Below are positions 11,491-22,525 of a DNA stretch of 64,000 bases, in pieces (the first letter of the stretch is position 1; each line of letters opens with the position of its first letter). A program made the translations under genes and the position numbers. A model generated the notes under the pieces. It was not told the DNA's origin, did not search any database, and was given only the letters and a program-made list of their open reading frames with translations. Source of the DNA: Lycium barbarum (Eukaryota > Streptophyta > Magnoliopsida > Solanales > Solanaceae); assembly GCF_019175385.1 (NCBI RefSeq), contig NC_083348.1:4107001-4171000 (forward strand). Direction: 5' to 3'.

Positions 11491-12444
11491 TCCACCGTTT
11501 GGGCTTTGCCTTTCGCCTTTGTTGTGAGTAAGCTGGTTTGTAGTGTATCTGCTGTCCTGTATAAGAAAACCTGCATCCATAGAAAAATGTGAGTTTCCTA
11601 AGAAGCCGATTAGCGTCGTCATCTTCCTTCCTAGTATCTCCTTTTGATGCTCCTTCGAACCCTCTTGGACTCTGTATTTCGAGAGATATTTCTAGGACGT
11701 AATTATGCTATATATTTTGAAAATTCAGAGTAAAAATTCATAAAATGCGTGTTATTTTTCCTTAAAAGTAAATGTTTGTTTCGTTTTTATGTGTCATAAC
11801 GTGTGTTTTCTTCCAACGAGGCCTTCTAGTTCTTCTCGGAGGCACGGGTGCTGACTTTCGTATTGGTAGAATTTTTGAGATCTTTCTAAAAAATTCTGCC
11901 CCGATTTCAGGACTTGCTCTGGGTGTCCCTTGTGTTGTCTTGCTAAGAAAGAATTTTTTGAGGTCCCCAGAAAAATTCTGCCCCAGTGTATTGCTTTCCT
12001 CTGTCTCTTCCTTGGTTGACTTTTCTGATAGAAATTTTTGAGGTTCCCTTAAAAATTCTGCCCCAGTGTAGGGTTGATGCTATATGGTTCTTGTATTGAC
12101 CCTTGCAAGCTTGATCTTGTTGACTTTTCCCGCCTTATTGTCTCTATGGTTTCTTAGGGGTTCCTTGGTTTTTCTTTTATGATGATCGAGCTCGACAGCG
12201 ACTACGTATCCTGTCGCAGTAGGAATTCAGGTCGAATGTAGTTCGGAATAAAGTAATTAAGTTTTGGTTTTACTAATAAAGCGACCGGGTCCAGTATGGA
12301 CTGCCTACGTATCCCACCATGGGGAATTCAGGTCATTGCGTATTTCATTACATAGATTATTTATTTTTCTCCTATTCTAGTGCGATTACAAGTAAAAGGT
12401 ACGATTACAAGGAAATAACAATGTGATTACAAGAAAATGGAATC
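11491..12444 (-). other. Tat 3' untranslated region, no gene
   Basis: This lies between the tandem repeat and the end of pol. Recurring AAAAATTCTGCCCC phrases (near 11890, 11970, 12050) form a loose repeat spaced about 80-90 bp. Two hairpin-like motif copies lie at 12189-12355. No coding signal is present. Confidence 0.6.
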
Positions 12445-12708
12445 CTAAATGTAGTATCTTTTGAGTGCGTCTACATTGATGGCCTTGGGCCACTCTTGTC
12501 CATCCATCTCAGCTAGGACTACGACTCCTCCTGAGAGTACTTTCCTGACCATGTATGGTCCTTGCCAGTTTGGCGCGAATTTCCCTTTATATTCTTTTTG
12601 GTGAGGGAAGACTCGCTTGAGTACGAGTTGTCCGATCTGTAAAAGCGAGTACTGACCCGCTTGTTGAAGGCTCGAGATATTCTTTGTCTGTATAGCTGTC
12701 CATGGCAC
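12445..12708 (-). pseudogene. Tat pol C-terminal segment
   Basis: The C-terminal domain after integrase in Tat polyproteins. Recognisable motifs are FAPNWQGPYMVRKVLSGG and a terminal AEMDGQEWPKAINVDALKRY, ending at a natural stop. The same C-terminus, diverged, is found on the plus strand at 26279-26411. It is separated from the integrase core by a frameshift near 12700. The fragment is non-functional on its own. Confidence 0.8.
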
Positions 12709-13607
12709 ACTGCCACCATTTTTTTTTCCTCTATCATGGCCAGTTTTTCATGACAATTTCTAACCCATTTTGCATCTTTCAGCTCTGCCTCTTGGATGAT
12801 CCTGAGTGAAGGGATTTTCACTTCTGTTGGTATGACCGCTTCTATACGTAGACAAGGAGGTATGGGGTTTCCCCAGTGGAAGTTCAGATTGCTATTCTGT
12901 ATCCCAACAGAGCGTAAGGCAGCTGCTCGTGCCAATTCTTGTAGTTGTCGACCATTTTTCTCGAGATTGTTTTGATATTCTTGTTAGCAGCCTCTACGAC
13001 TCCATTCATCTGTGGTTGATAGGCAATAGAGTTTCTGTGAGTGATGTTGAATTGCTCACAGATGTCTGTCATCAAATGGCTGTTCAGATTGGCACCATTA
13101 TCTGTGATGATGGATTTCGGCACACCGAAATGACATATCAGATTGTTTTTTATGAAGTTGTCCATGACTTTCTTGGTCACTGATTTGTAGGAAGTCGCTT
13201 CTACCCACTTAGTGAAGTAATCTATGGCGACTAAGATGAAGCGATATCCATTGGAGGCCAGAGGCTCGATGGGTCCTATGAAATCCATTCCCCATGCCAC
13301 GAAAGGCCAGGGCGAGCTCATTGCATGTAATTCTGTGGGGGGGAACCTTGATCAGATCCCCGTGTATCTGACACTGGTGGCACTTTTGCACGAATTTACA
13401 TGAGTCATGTTCCATGGTCATCCAATAATATCCCATCCTCAAGATTTTCTTAGCAAGGATGAATCCACTCATGTGGGGTCCACATGCCCCTGCGCGCACT
13501 TCTCTTAGCAATTTTGTGGCCTCTTCGGCATCCACACACCTGAGCAACCCGAGGTCAGGGGTCCTTTTGTATAGTACTTCCTTTTTCAAGAAGAAACCAT
13601 TGGCCAA
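12700..13607 (-). pseudogene. Tat integrase, frameshifted
   Basis: The catalytic core of a gypsy integrase, which inserts the cDNA into the genome. An N-terminal zinc-binding region with KCHQC lies at about 13380-13460. The core contains GMDFIGP (first Asp), ITDNGANLNS (second Asp) and GVVEAANKN (the Glu), so the D-D-E triad is visible. The frame is broken near 13320 (zinc region to core) and near 12890 (core to C-terminus), giving three overlapping reading frames. Homology is clear; activity is not expected. Confidence 0.88.
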
Positions 13608-14440
13608 TCTCCTGATGGTATTCTTTTGACCTGTTGAACTCTCTGGAAGATACTCCCTTTTTTTTCAGGTAGGCCTTAATGTCGGCGTACCATGGTTGGC
13701 CATCTGGCTCGGCCTCTACATGGGCGCAGTTAGCCTGCTCTTCTCTCAGTGTGATCTCTAATGGATCAATGTGGGTGCTCTGAGGGTGCTGAATCATAGA
13801 CGCTATTGTGGCCAATGCGTCTGCAAACTAATTTTGGGCCCTTAGAGTATGCTTGAGGTCAATATTCTTGAATCTCCTGCATAATCTTTGTACCAGATTC
13901 ACATATGGGAGTATCTTATTAATTTGGTCGCCCAATTTCCTTTTACTCAATTTATGAGCAAATCGGAGTCCCCGATTACCAACAACTACTATATGTTTAT
14001 TTCTAGCGCCATCTTGAGGCCTAGGATACATGCTTCGTATTCTGCCATATTGTTGGTACATCTGAAGTTGAGTTTTGCGGCCATCGGATAGTGTTTCCCT
14101 GCTTCCGATATCAACACCGCTTCAATGGCTGTCCTTTGTAGTTGACTGCTCCATCGAATAACAGTCTCCAGCCCGAGTATGGTTCGGCTACCTCTTCTTC
14201 CACGGCTATCACTTCTTCGTCTGGGAAGAAAGTCCTTAATGGTTCCAGTTCATCATCTATGGGGCTTTTTCCTAGCAGATCCTCTAGGGCTTGACCCTTG
14301 ATTGCCTTTTGCGCTATGTACACGATGTCAAATTCGCTTAGTAGCATTTGCCATTTGGCTAACTTTCCCACTGGCATTGGTTGCCGAAAAATGTATCTCA
14401 GTGGATCCATTTTGGATATGAGGTACGTGGTAAACACGAA
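13608..14440 (-). pseudogene. Tat RNase H and linker, frameshifted
   Basis: This lies between RT and integrase. A tether segment has DPLRYIFRQPMPVGKLAKWQ and FDIVY. After an acidic linker the start of a second, archaeal-type RNase H appears (WRLLFDGAVNYKG, with its first catalytic Asp), as expected of the Tat lineage. The frame then shifts near 14110. A decayed continuation (13828-14061) ends in a hydrophilic segment similar to the KRFKNIDL..LRAQN region before the FADALATI motif. A third frame runs 13815 to 13555. The stops leave no intact enzyme. Confidence 0.78.
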
Positions 14441-14779
14441 TAGGTAGTGTCTTAGTTTTTGGGCAATTCAGGTCAAAGCACAGTAGGTCTTTTCTACGAG
14501 CATATACCGCGCTTCGCAGGAGGTGAACTTCTTAATCAAATAGTAGATAACATGTTTCTTTTTGCCCTCTTCATCATGCTGGGAGAGCATTCACCCGAAA
14601 GCCTTTTCTGATATCGACAGATACAGTAACAGAGGACTCCCTAGCCTGGGTGGTACCAAGACAGGAGGATTGGAAAGATATCTCTTGATTCTGTCAAATG
14701 CCTCTTGGCATTCCTCTGTTCAATTTGTGGGAGCGTCCTTTTTGAGAAACTTAAGGATTGGCTATATAATCACATTTGA

Positions 14780-15574
14780 CTAGGCTATGAATCGTCCAAT
14801 GTAGTTTAATCTTCCCAAGAAGCTCATGACCTCTTTCTTGGTTTTTGGAGGCGGTAGCTCTTGAATTGCCTTGATCTTGGTAGGGTCTAGTTCAATGCCC
14901 CTACGACTAACTATGAATCCTAGCAATTTACCTGCAGGCACTCTAAACGCGCACTTTGCAGGGGTTAGCTTTAAATTGAATTTGCAAAGTCTGTCAAAGA
15001 ACTTTCGCAAATGCACAGTATGCTCTGAGCTTTCTCTTGATTTTATGATGACATCGTCCACATAGACTTCAATCTCTCGATGCATCATATCATGGAATAA
15101 GGTATTCATAGCTCTCATGTATGTGGCATCGGCGTTTTTGAGGCCAAACAGCATCACCCTGTAATGGTAGACTCCCCGAGGGGTGATAAAGGCTGTCTTT
15201 TCAACGTCTTCTTCACTCATGAGTATATGATGGTACCTGGCGAAACAATCCACGAATGACTGCAGCTCATGCTTGATGCAGTTGTCTATTAGAATGTGGA
15301 TGTTTGGGAGAGAAAAGTTATCTTTTGGACTGGCCCGGTTGAGATCTCGGTAGTCCACACAGATTTGAATCTTTTCGTCCTTTTTGGGTACTGGCACTAT
15401 GTTGGCTACCCAAGTGGGGTAGGACGTCAGATCCACTATTCTAGACTCAAGTTGTTTCTCCACTTCGTCATTTATCTTGATACTCATGTAAGGCTTAAAT
15501 GTCCGGGTCTTTTGCTTAACTAGGGCAAAAACCTCTTTGATGGGTAATATGTGGGCCACTATTTTGGTGCTCAA
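14780..15574 (-). pseudogene. Tat reverse transcriptase, partial open frame
   Basis: A 264-codon open stretch covers the fingers and palm of a gypsy RT. Visible motifs are VPVPKKDEKIQICVDYRDLN, FVDCFARYHHI (palm Asp, with Arg where Gly is usual), the catalytic YVDDVII box, and the connection motif LGFIVSRRGIELDP ending in FLGRLNYIGRFIA. Upstream the frame is closed by a stop near 15575 and the RNase H portion is separated by stops around 14440-14780. RT is the best-preserved domain of this element. Confidence 0.92.
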
Positions 15575-15673
15575 CCCTTACATATCCACATATGACCAAG
15601 TGAAGACATCTACATATTCTTTTAATGGAGCTACGAGCTCTTCTTTTTGTGGAGCTCCCACATGAGCGGTGAT

Positions 15674-15860
15674 TCATGTCTCCTTGACATCCTTTTCATC
15701 ACCGAGGTTGATCACCTCAGTTTCATCCATATTTGGCTTCTTCTTTTGTTCTAATTCTTCAAATTCTTCTTCCAGTCCCTCTGGCATCATTTTCGATTCG
15801 TCGTACTCCTCATATGCGTGTTTTCTGTTTTTCTCGTTCGTTTCATGACACGTCATGACA
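15674..15860 (-). pseudogene. Tat protease-RT acidic linker
   Basis: A short open stretch rich in Glu and Lys with PEGLEEEFEELEQ and ETEVINLGDE. In Tat polyproteins a Glu-rich segment with an INLG motif lies just before RT, which fits this position. No catalytic residues are expected. Confidence 0.6.
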
Positions 15861-16559
15861 TTTTCGGTTATTTTATTATGGTTACTACTGAAAAGGCGAG
15901 GCAGAGTAAATTTAGATTTATTCCTACTTGTTACGCGTAGTTAGTTAGAAAAACCTTCATTATTATTTGATAAATATAGCCGTTTTACATAGATTGAGGC
16001 TTTTCATTAATTCAAGAATCAATTAGCTACAGTTGTGGTCCTGGCTCAGAACAATGTCAGACCATTTCCATTTTTTAAAACATTACGAAGTAATTTATAA
16101 AAGGCGATCATTCGGGCCTCAGCCGATGTTGCCCCTTTTAGCAAAAGGTTTTAAGAAAAATCCATCTCTCTATCGAGGAGCCAAGAGGGGGGTAGATGTC
16201 CAATTGTTCAGTCGCTCTCTTGGCCTCAAACTGCGTATGTTAGGTATCTCCTGACTTTCTTCAACGACTGCGTAGCATCCCTCTTCTTGGAACAGTGACT
16301 CGAGACTTCGATCAGTTTCTTCTTCACTCAACATCAACATCTTTCTGGGGAATGACTGGTACAGACCCAGAATTAGATGAAGTAAATTCCTTGTTCTAGG
16401 CTCTCTCTTGATTGCCCTTGTGAACTAGTCTTCTCTAGGAGTATACCCTAGACTGAAGTGGTAATTTTCCTTTGGGGTTGGAACAGGCTCTGTTATCCCA
16501 TCGAGGTCCCTTCCTAGACCCTTTTCTATTTCAAAACCACTCCTCAGCATGGTGGAGGT
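15861..16559 (-). other. Degenerate protease-RT spacer
   Basis: No domain is recognisable between the protease remnant and the RT linker. Stops occur in all frames. The sequence sits in the expected pol position, so it is assigned to the element by context only. Confidence 0.45.
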
Positions 16560-17060
16560 AATCATTCTTTAGACTGCTAGCATGGGTTTATCAGCCTCTT
16601 TCTTCGCATGATTGGCCCCAACGTATTCCACTACATGAAAGTATGGTAAGTGAGGGCTCCCTTCGATCACAGGAACGATGTTGTAAGGATACTTCTGAAT
16701 ATCCTTCTCAGCTGCCACTACAAATTCCCGTCCCTGCCATTCAAATTTTATGGCCTGGTACAGAGTTGATGGGATTGCACCAGCAGAGTGTATGTAGAGT
16801 CTTCCCAAGAGCATATTGTAATTGGCGGTGATTGCCATGACCTGGAATTCTACTGTGAAAGTGACAGGTCCAACCTGGATCTACAGGTCTACTTCTCCCA
16901 AGGAGTCACTTTGGGACCCATCAAATCCTCTGATGTTTGTCCTGCTTTAACGGATTTTGCTCAAATAGTGGTTGAGCTGTGTTAAGATGGGGGATGGGGC
17001 AGATATTGAGTCCTGATCCATTGTCCACAAGCACTCTCCTTATTGCCTTGCCTTCACATT
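16560..17060 (-). pseudogene. Tat aspartic protease, decayed
   Basis: On the minus strand the active-site motif VDNGSG lies at about 17010-17040. It is followed downstream by FTVEFQVMAITANYNMLLGR and the AGAIPSTLYQAIKFEW segment (16569-16838), the typical end of a retroviral-type protease in Tat elements. A frameshift and stops separate the active site from the C-terminal part. The Asn next to the catalytic Asp is normal in this lineage. Confidence 0.78.
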
Positions 17061-17699
17061 CAACGGTGATGTTGATTGCCCTATTATGAGATGTCCCTTA
17101 TGCTGACAACTCCTCTTTTGAGAAGCAGTTTTATGTTCTCCAATGATGTGGGGTACCAACCCAGCCAAATCTTCGCTGCTTGTACGTGTGCATCAACTAA
17201 CACTCTCATGAGAGCCTGCTTATGTGATGGGGAGTTGGCTAGTATGGACAACATCGATATTTATGCCGGTGTTTTCTTCAAATGCTCAACGATGGAGTAG
17301 TCTTTTGGCAGCATGCGCCGCTAGAAATCCTCAACTTCTACTTCAGTTATTGCCCTCTTTTAGGTGCTTTCTTTCCTTGTAGCATTTTGAGCTAACTCTT
17401 TAGGAGTGTAACACCTCCCCGAGCGAGTCATGCCTTAAGTCATGGCTACTTGTATAATGATTGGCTTTTTGGGTGTGGGAGCAACTTGTTGTGCCGTCTG
17501 TGTTACCACGGGCGTCAGGATCAAGGTTTTGAACCTCGATGTCGCTTTCGTGGCTCCTGGCGCTAGGACCAGAACCTTGAAATTTAGACGCTCCTGGAGC
17601 GTAAGGGAGGCTACTGTGTGTTCTAGGGATTCGACCGCTCTGGGGATTAATGCTTTGCAAGCTTCCCAATCCTCATGTGGACTCCATTGTTTCTATGAT
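17061..17699 (-). pseudogene. Tat gag-protease junction, decayed
   Basis: This continues between the gag zinc-finger region and protease. An open stretch at 17400-17669 carries no domain I recognise. Below it, fragments such as SIVEHLKK-like and ALMRVLVDAHV-like phrases known from Tat polyproteins can be picked out with frameshifts. Confidence 0.5.
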
Positions 17700-19430
17700 T
17701 AGGCAACAGATTCATGTTCACATTGGGAGTTGCGGTTTGCAAGATTATTTCCCTCTTATCGATCAGATCTTGGACTTTGTGCTTGAGATTTATACAGTCC
17801 TCTGTGTTGTGCCCATTTCCTCCTGAATGATAGGCACAGGTCTGATCAGCCCTGTAAAATCTATTTCCCGACTGTGCTGGTTTTAGTGGGACCTTCTAAA
17901 TCAAGCCTGCGGCTAATAGCCTTTCGAAGAGCCGAGCCCTAGGCTCGAGAAGCGTTGTGAATTCCCTTACCGGCCTCTTCTCGAAAGCAGGACGTGAAGC
18001 ATTGTATGTAAGGGCTGGCGGTTGATTTTGGTAATTCAGAGGTGGTTGATATGCTTGTGGTGGGCTATTTAGGCGGTAATGTTTTTTGAGGTGGTGCTTG
18101 ATTAGTGGGAGGGGGCACACAGACACTAGACAGAGCTGTGTAAGCCGGTACAATAGTGGTGAAGCTTGATTGTGCGTAATACATAGGCGTTGGATAATTT
18201 ATGAGGGGTGTAGTTATGTGGGTGGATTGTGGTTCTTTTGGTATTGGGTTTGGAATGTGGGATATGCTTGCCACGTCCTCTTTCTTCTTGCGGAAGATTC
18301 CTGCAGTAGCTTGTCCAGATGCCTTGTTAAAGACATTGACTATTTTCCTGGATTTGAGCTTATCTTCTATAGCCTCTCCCATTTTGACCAATTCAGCAAA
18401 CGATCTTCCAGCCATGGATAGCATTCTGTCGTATAAGTCGGGCTGTTGGGATCTGATAAACACAGAGACTAGTTCTCCTTAACACATTGGCGGCTGCACA
18501 CGGGCTACCTCGGCCCTACACCTGTTGGCAAACTCCCTGTAGTTTTCTGTTAATTTATACTTGACCTTTTAAAGGTAATAGTGGTCTGGTACCGTCTCGA
18601 CATTAAAGCGAAATCTTTCCATGAAGGATTCTGCCATGTCCTCCCAGGTGTGCCATTAAAGCATATCTTGATTTACGAACCATTCAACGGCTTCTCCGAT
18701 CAGACTACAACTGAATAGTCGCGTGATTAGAGGTTCGTTTTTCTTTACTCTGACTAGTTGGTCGCAATAGGATGAGAGGTGGGCTTTAGGATTCCCTGTC
18801 CTATTGAGCATCTCAAACTTTGGGATTTTGAACCCTTCTGGCAGGTCCAGATCTGGATGCATGCACAGGTCATCATATCTTAGGCCTGTAGCCTTTCTTG
18901 CAGACCTATTAATTTCTCCAATAATTCCTCCATCTTTTTCCCCATATCTCTTTCCCGATTATCCCGTTTGGCTCTCCAGGCCTCTTTATGCCCTGGAGAT
19001 CATTCACTGGGGATGTTGGGAGTAAAGAATGAGACCTGGTGGGTGATATGGTTGACCGGGGCAGTGGTGGTCTGCCTAGTTGGTGGAGCTGGAGCATGTA
19101 ATTAGCTTGCCAGGTTAATGAGAACAGGATAAGGAACCTGGTAAGAAGGGACTGAGTGAGTGGTCCCTGGGATTTGAGTGTGTTTTGTTGGTGGAGGAGT
19201 GCGGTAAGAAGGACCAGCATGGTTTGGGTTGGTGGAGCTTAGTGGAGGCGGGATAGTTCCTGGGGGGTATATAGGGAAGTGATCGGCATTGGTGAGCTCA
19301 GGAAAGGGTATAGAGGGGGAGGCCTTCTTTCCTCTGTCGAGGCGTCCTTGCCCGTATTTGTTGCCTCATTCCTGGCTACCTTTTCTTGGAGCGTCATAAC
19401 GGTAGTCAGTAATGTTGCAATCACATCTTC
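17700..19430 (-). pseudogene. Tat gag, several frameshifts and stops
   Basis: A retrotransposon gag (capsid) polyprotein. The N-terminal part (19239-19424) is Thr/Ala-rich and a Pro-rich linker follows. The capsid-like core is recognisable from LPEGFKIPKFEMLNRTGNPK (18656-18862) and continues after stops into IRSQQPDLYDRMLSMAGRSF (18065-18463). A Pro/Tyr-rich tail leads to EPRARLFERLLAAGLI, then a zinc motif CAYHSGGNGHNTEDC (about 17790-17835; C-X2-H-X5-H-X4-C). It is a pseudogene with at least five disruptions. Confidence 0.85.
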
Positions 19431-20239
19431 TTGAGATGATACATCTTGTTAGTCTTGGGCATCTCTATCACACATAGAGCGAGATCAGTTTCGTTATCGG
19501 GGGTACCAGTCATCTTATCTTTGCCTTTGTTTGTGAGGGATGCTAACGTGGCTTTGGATCTTGTGAAGTATGCGGCTTTGGATCTTGTGAAGTATGCCAG
19601 CTTTTAGTACTGCGCTAATTCGTCTCATTCTATAAGACAAGAATAACTCAACCGTAGATAAAGTTAGTTATTTGATATAAAATATAAAAGCAAGATATCA
19701 CATATTGATATTTAAAGCGCACATTGCACATAAAGTCATATATAAATCTTGAACACTTTTCATCCTTTGTTCTAAAGGTTTGAATGTTTATGGGCTTTTA
19801 ATGATTGGGTGGATCTTGGTCCAATGGGCTTTAGGGTTGACTTACTCTGGCAAACCCTTCCTTGTTACAGAAGTTTGAACAAATGGGGGGAAATTGTAAT
19901 TTATATTATGTAGGGGCTGAGTCTTACGTAGACTGCCTAAGTATCCCACTAGGGGAAATCAGACCCTATCGTAGTTCTTTTTAGAAAAGAAGGATATATA
20001 TCTTTCCTAAATATCCTTTAAGCTAAACCTAGCTAAAGACATTCCCAGACCAGGTCCAGCTAGGGCTTCCCGCATATCCCTCCGTAGGGACGTCAGGTTG
20101 GCGTGGTTCCTTACATTATTTATGGGGGAGGGGGTAACTTTTTATATGCAAAAATGGGGAACACCTAATATCTACCCAAAAATGTAGTTCCGCGAGTCGT
20201 TCTCCTTACGAACCCGCTCTCTTATATACCTTCCATCTC
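19431..20239 (-). other. Spacer between the Tat ORF1-like frame and gag
   Basis: No reading frame of note. It contains a direct repeat of GGATCTTGTGAAGTATG near 19555-19600 and two copies of the hairpin-like Tat motif (19925-19980, 20065-20110), which elsewhere mark the 3' untranslated region. This raises the possibility that the frame upstream (20240-21463) ends a separate element unit. Confidence 0.5.
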
Positions 20240-21463
20240 AGTACTGTAGTGGTAAGATAACCAAGATCTCTCCGGTACTGATCTTTTGTTCAAGTTCAAA
20301 CTTGAATGTGTGGCACTCTTCTATGTCGTGCCCCATGGCTCCTGTATGATACAAGCAAAACTTGTTCCTGTTGGGCACTAATGGCGCGGGCTCGTGGGCA
20401 TCGTTCCACGGGTGTAATTTTCCTTAGACTAGCCAGAGTTGAGAATATGCGGGCGTATGATTCCTCGAAGATCGTGAAATCATATCGCTAGATCTGAGTG
20501 CCAGCAATGACTCCTTCTCTAGGGATAATGGGTTCATGGACTAGTAGGGTGTGTGGCCCCCACAAAGTCCCAATGATTCTATCATCAAGCAGGCTACAAA
20601 TTCTTCTCCTCAACCCCGACACTCGTTCAGGGTATGACCAACCTGGTTACGGTGGAACGGGCACCTTTTATATGCGTATACCAACTTGGGTGGTGGCAAC
20701 CTAGCCCAAGTTGTGCAAGGCACTCCTATGGCAGCCATCCTTTCATATACCTCCTTGTAGGTGACAGGCCTTGGAGCCACTCTGAAAGGGGAGGAATGGG
20801 CTTTGAAGGCTATTCCCCACCAAGCAGGTTCAGAAAGGCCTACCCTTCCAAAATTCTCTAATGCCATAGTGGAGGTTGCAGGTACCAACATGGGTGATGG
20901 CGCATAGAAGTCGGATTCCTCGTTGGTTGGGGCATAGTAGTTGGATTCCTTGTTGGCATCATTCTCCTCCTCTGCAAACTCATGAAACATCTCAAATGGT
21001 TCATCCTCCCCCTCAGCCTCTATGTCAATTGGCTCTAATTTCTCCTCCTTCATATCCTGAGGCTCCTCTTCTTCCTCTTCTGCGTCTCCTTCTTCAACGA
21101 GTTCGAAGGCTCCCTGATGAGGCTCCGACTCCTCTTGCGGGTCTGATTCTGTTACCCAATAGTCTGATCTAACTCCTTGGCTTTCATTCACTCCTCCAAG
21201 AGTCTCCTCTCTAGGCGTCATAGGCCTTCTCTCTAAAGGTATATAGTTCAGTACCAAATCCCTTACTCCTTCGGGGACGTTCCCGTAGTATTGTTCTGTG
21301 GTTATGCCCTCTAACGGGTTCCCCACCATCTCTAGCAGTCGGTACACTTCCTTAATTGTTCTCCTTATTTCTTGGAAGTTCTTCTCCATTTGTAGCACCT
21401 TGTCTCTCAGCATTTCCGCTATCTCTCCCAGAGTCCGCGTCTCTTGTTCTCCTTAGTTTGCCA
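20240..21463 (-). pseudogene. ORF1/gag-like protein with two C-X2-H-X5-H-X4-C fingers, disrupted
   Basis: A minus-strand frame starts at 21463 (MAN, then a stop four codons in, then GEQETRT). It is open as 267 codons from 21413 to 20610. A helical N-terminus (MLRDKVLQMEKNFQEIRRTI) is followed by a strongly acidic Glu-rich middle. The C-terminus has VYERMAAIGVPCTTWARLPP and a finger, CPFHRNQVGHTLNEC. After disruptions a second finger of identical spacing, CLYHTGAMGHDIEEC, lies at about 20305-20350. The gag at 17700-19430 carries a third. It may be the extra ORF upstream of gag known in Ogre-like Tat elements, or a duplicated gag. Confidence 0.65.
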
Positions 21464-21735
21464 TTGTAAGTCAACCTTTTATGGAGATAAATTTGGGTAA
21501 ATTTTTAAGCTTTTGGTTTTTCTTTTGGTATGTAGTTTTAGATCATCATACCAAATGTATTTAAGCCTTAATACATGTTAATACACATAGCAAATAGGCT
21601 TGTGAAGCACGTAGCAAGAATTCATGTAGTTTGGCAGATATTTATACTATTCGCGTTTCTAAAACCTTTTTGAGTTAAGGCTCTCCTAATTGATTGAATC
21701 ATGCAAGTGCCATTTGTGAGAGTGAACCATTGCCC
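21464..21735 (-). other. AT-rich leader upstream of the minus-strand Tat ORF
   Basis: No primer binding site or LTR terminus is recognisable in minus sense. The minus-strand Tat element therefore appears to lack its 5' LTR. The exact junction with the plus-strand Tat LTR (near 21735) is not resolved. Confidence 0.35.
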
Positions 21736-22131
21736 CCGAAAAATCATCATTAGTTAATAAATAGTAATAAAAATATCTTTCCCGAAGGGATTACAAAGAT
21801 GATGAAGCCGACAAAGGGCTCAATATAAAGCAATAAATCAGCAAGGCTTCCCTCCAGCAGATGATGTCGAGGCCTGGCTCGTAGGTCAACCATATTCTAT
21901 GGATCTTTAATACTAGGGTGCGTAAAACCTTCCCTAGGGGATCACCAGAACCCTTACCTCGAACTTTGTTCCGAAAGATTTTTTTTTCTGAAAAAATCTT
22001 TAAACCCGATTTTCCTAGTTTTCCATAATAAATTAGGTGGCGACTCTAAAAAAAATACTAAATCCAATTAGAGCACCAACAACCTCGTAGTAACTTTTAT
22101 GTCTTAACCCGCGTAAAAGCGAATCGTAACA
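21736..22131 (+). mobile_element. 3' end of the 5' LTR of a plus-strand Tat element
   Basis: The stretch ends AAAAGCGAATCGTAACA at 22131, followed within two bases by a plus-strand PBS. It contains a CCTTCCCTAGGGG..AACCCTTACC-type segment, GGTGGCGACTCTAAA and CGTGTAAAAGCG-like sequence that I associate with the Tat U5 region. The LTR start is not identified; the LTR may be truncated by junction with the opposite-strand element. Confidence 0.6.
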
Positions 22132-22132
22132 G

Positions 22133-22150
22133 ATGGCGACTCCACTGGGG
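22133..22150 (+). other. Primer binding site of the plus-strand Tat element
   Basis: ATGGCGACTCCACTGGGGA directly follows the LTR terminus. TGGCGACTCC..TGGGGA is the PBS form used by Tat/Ogre elements (Arg-tRNA type, by recollection). Orientation is plus, opposite to the large Tat copy on the left. Confidence 0.75.
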
Positions 22151-22478
22151 AATTTCTAGTTTCTAACCATAAGGATTTCAATATAAGTTGATTTTAACTG
22201 TACTTATTTTTTTATGTGTTTAAATTCCGCAATTATAACTGTCATTCATTTTATATCATAAACTCCGTCACTTCTGGCAAAAGGCATGGTTTCAAAGGGG
22301 ACATGTGGGATAACGGTCTTGCCTTCACTAAAAAATCCGAAACACCCTTTCTTTGGAACACATTGAACGTTAAGCTGGTGTGTGGTCACCCAACGGCCGA
22401 CAATTGTTCAACCCGAGTAGTGAATAAAGCTATTTGAAAACATGTAAATATGCCTATGAATGAAATCATTACTTAGTT

Positions 22479-22500
22479 GGGGGGGGGGGGGGGGGGGGGG
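22479..22500 (+). repeat. Uninterrupted run of 22 G
   Basis: Twenty-two consecutive G residues lie just upstream of the ORF1 remnant. Such a run is rare and unstable. It may be a real hypermutable tract in the element leader or an assembly or polishing error. Confidence 0.9.
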
Positions 22501-22525
22501 ATTAACCTTGACTTCTACTTTGTAG

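Larger units (their letters stand above)
10309..21463 (-). mobile_element. Internal region of a decayed Tat-lineage gypsy retrotransposon
   Basis: Descending from 21463 this contains an ORF1/gag-like reading frame (20240-21463), gag (17700-19430), protease (16560-17060), RT (14780-15574), RNase H (13800-14440), integrase (12700-13607) and the pol C-terminus (12445-12708). A long 3' untranslated region with tandem repeats and hairpin-like motifs follows, then the PPT and 3' LTR. The integrase lies downstream of RT and RNase H, the Ty3/gypsy order. Every domain has stops or frameshifts. I do not see a minus-strand 5' LTR or PBS; the next sequence is the plus-strand Tat copy. Confidence 0.88.
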
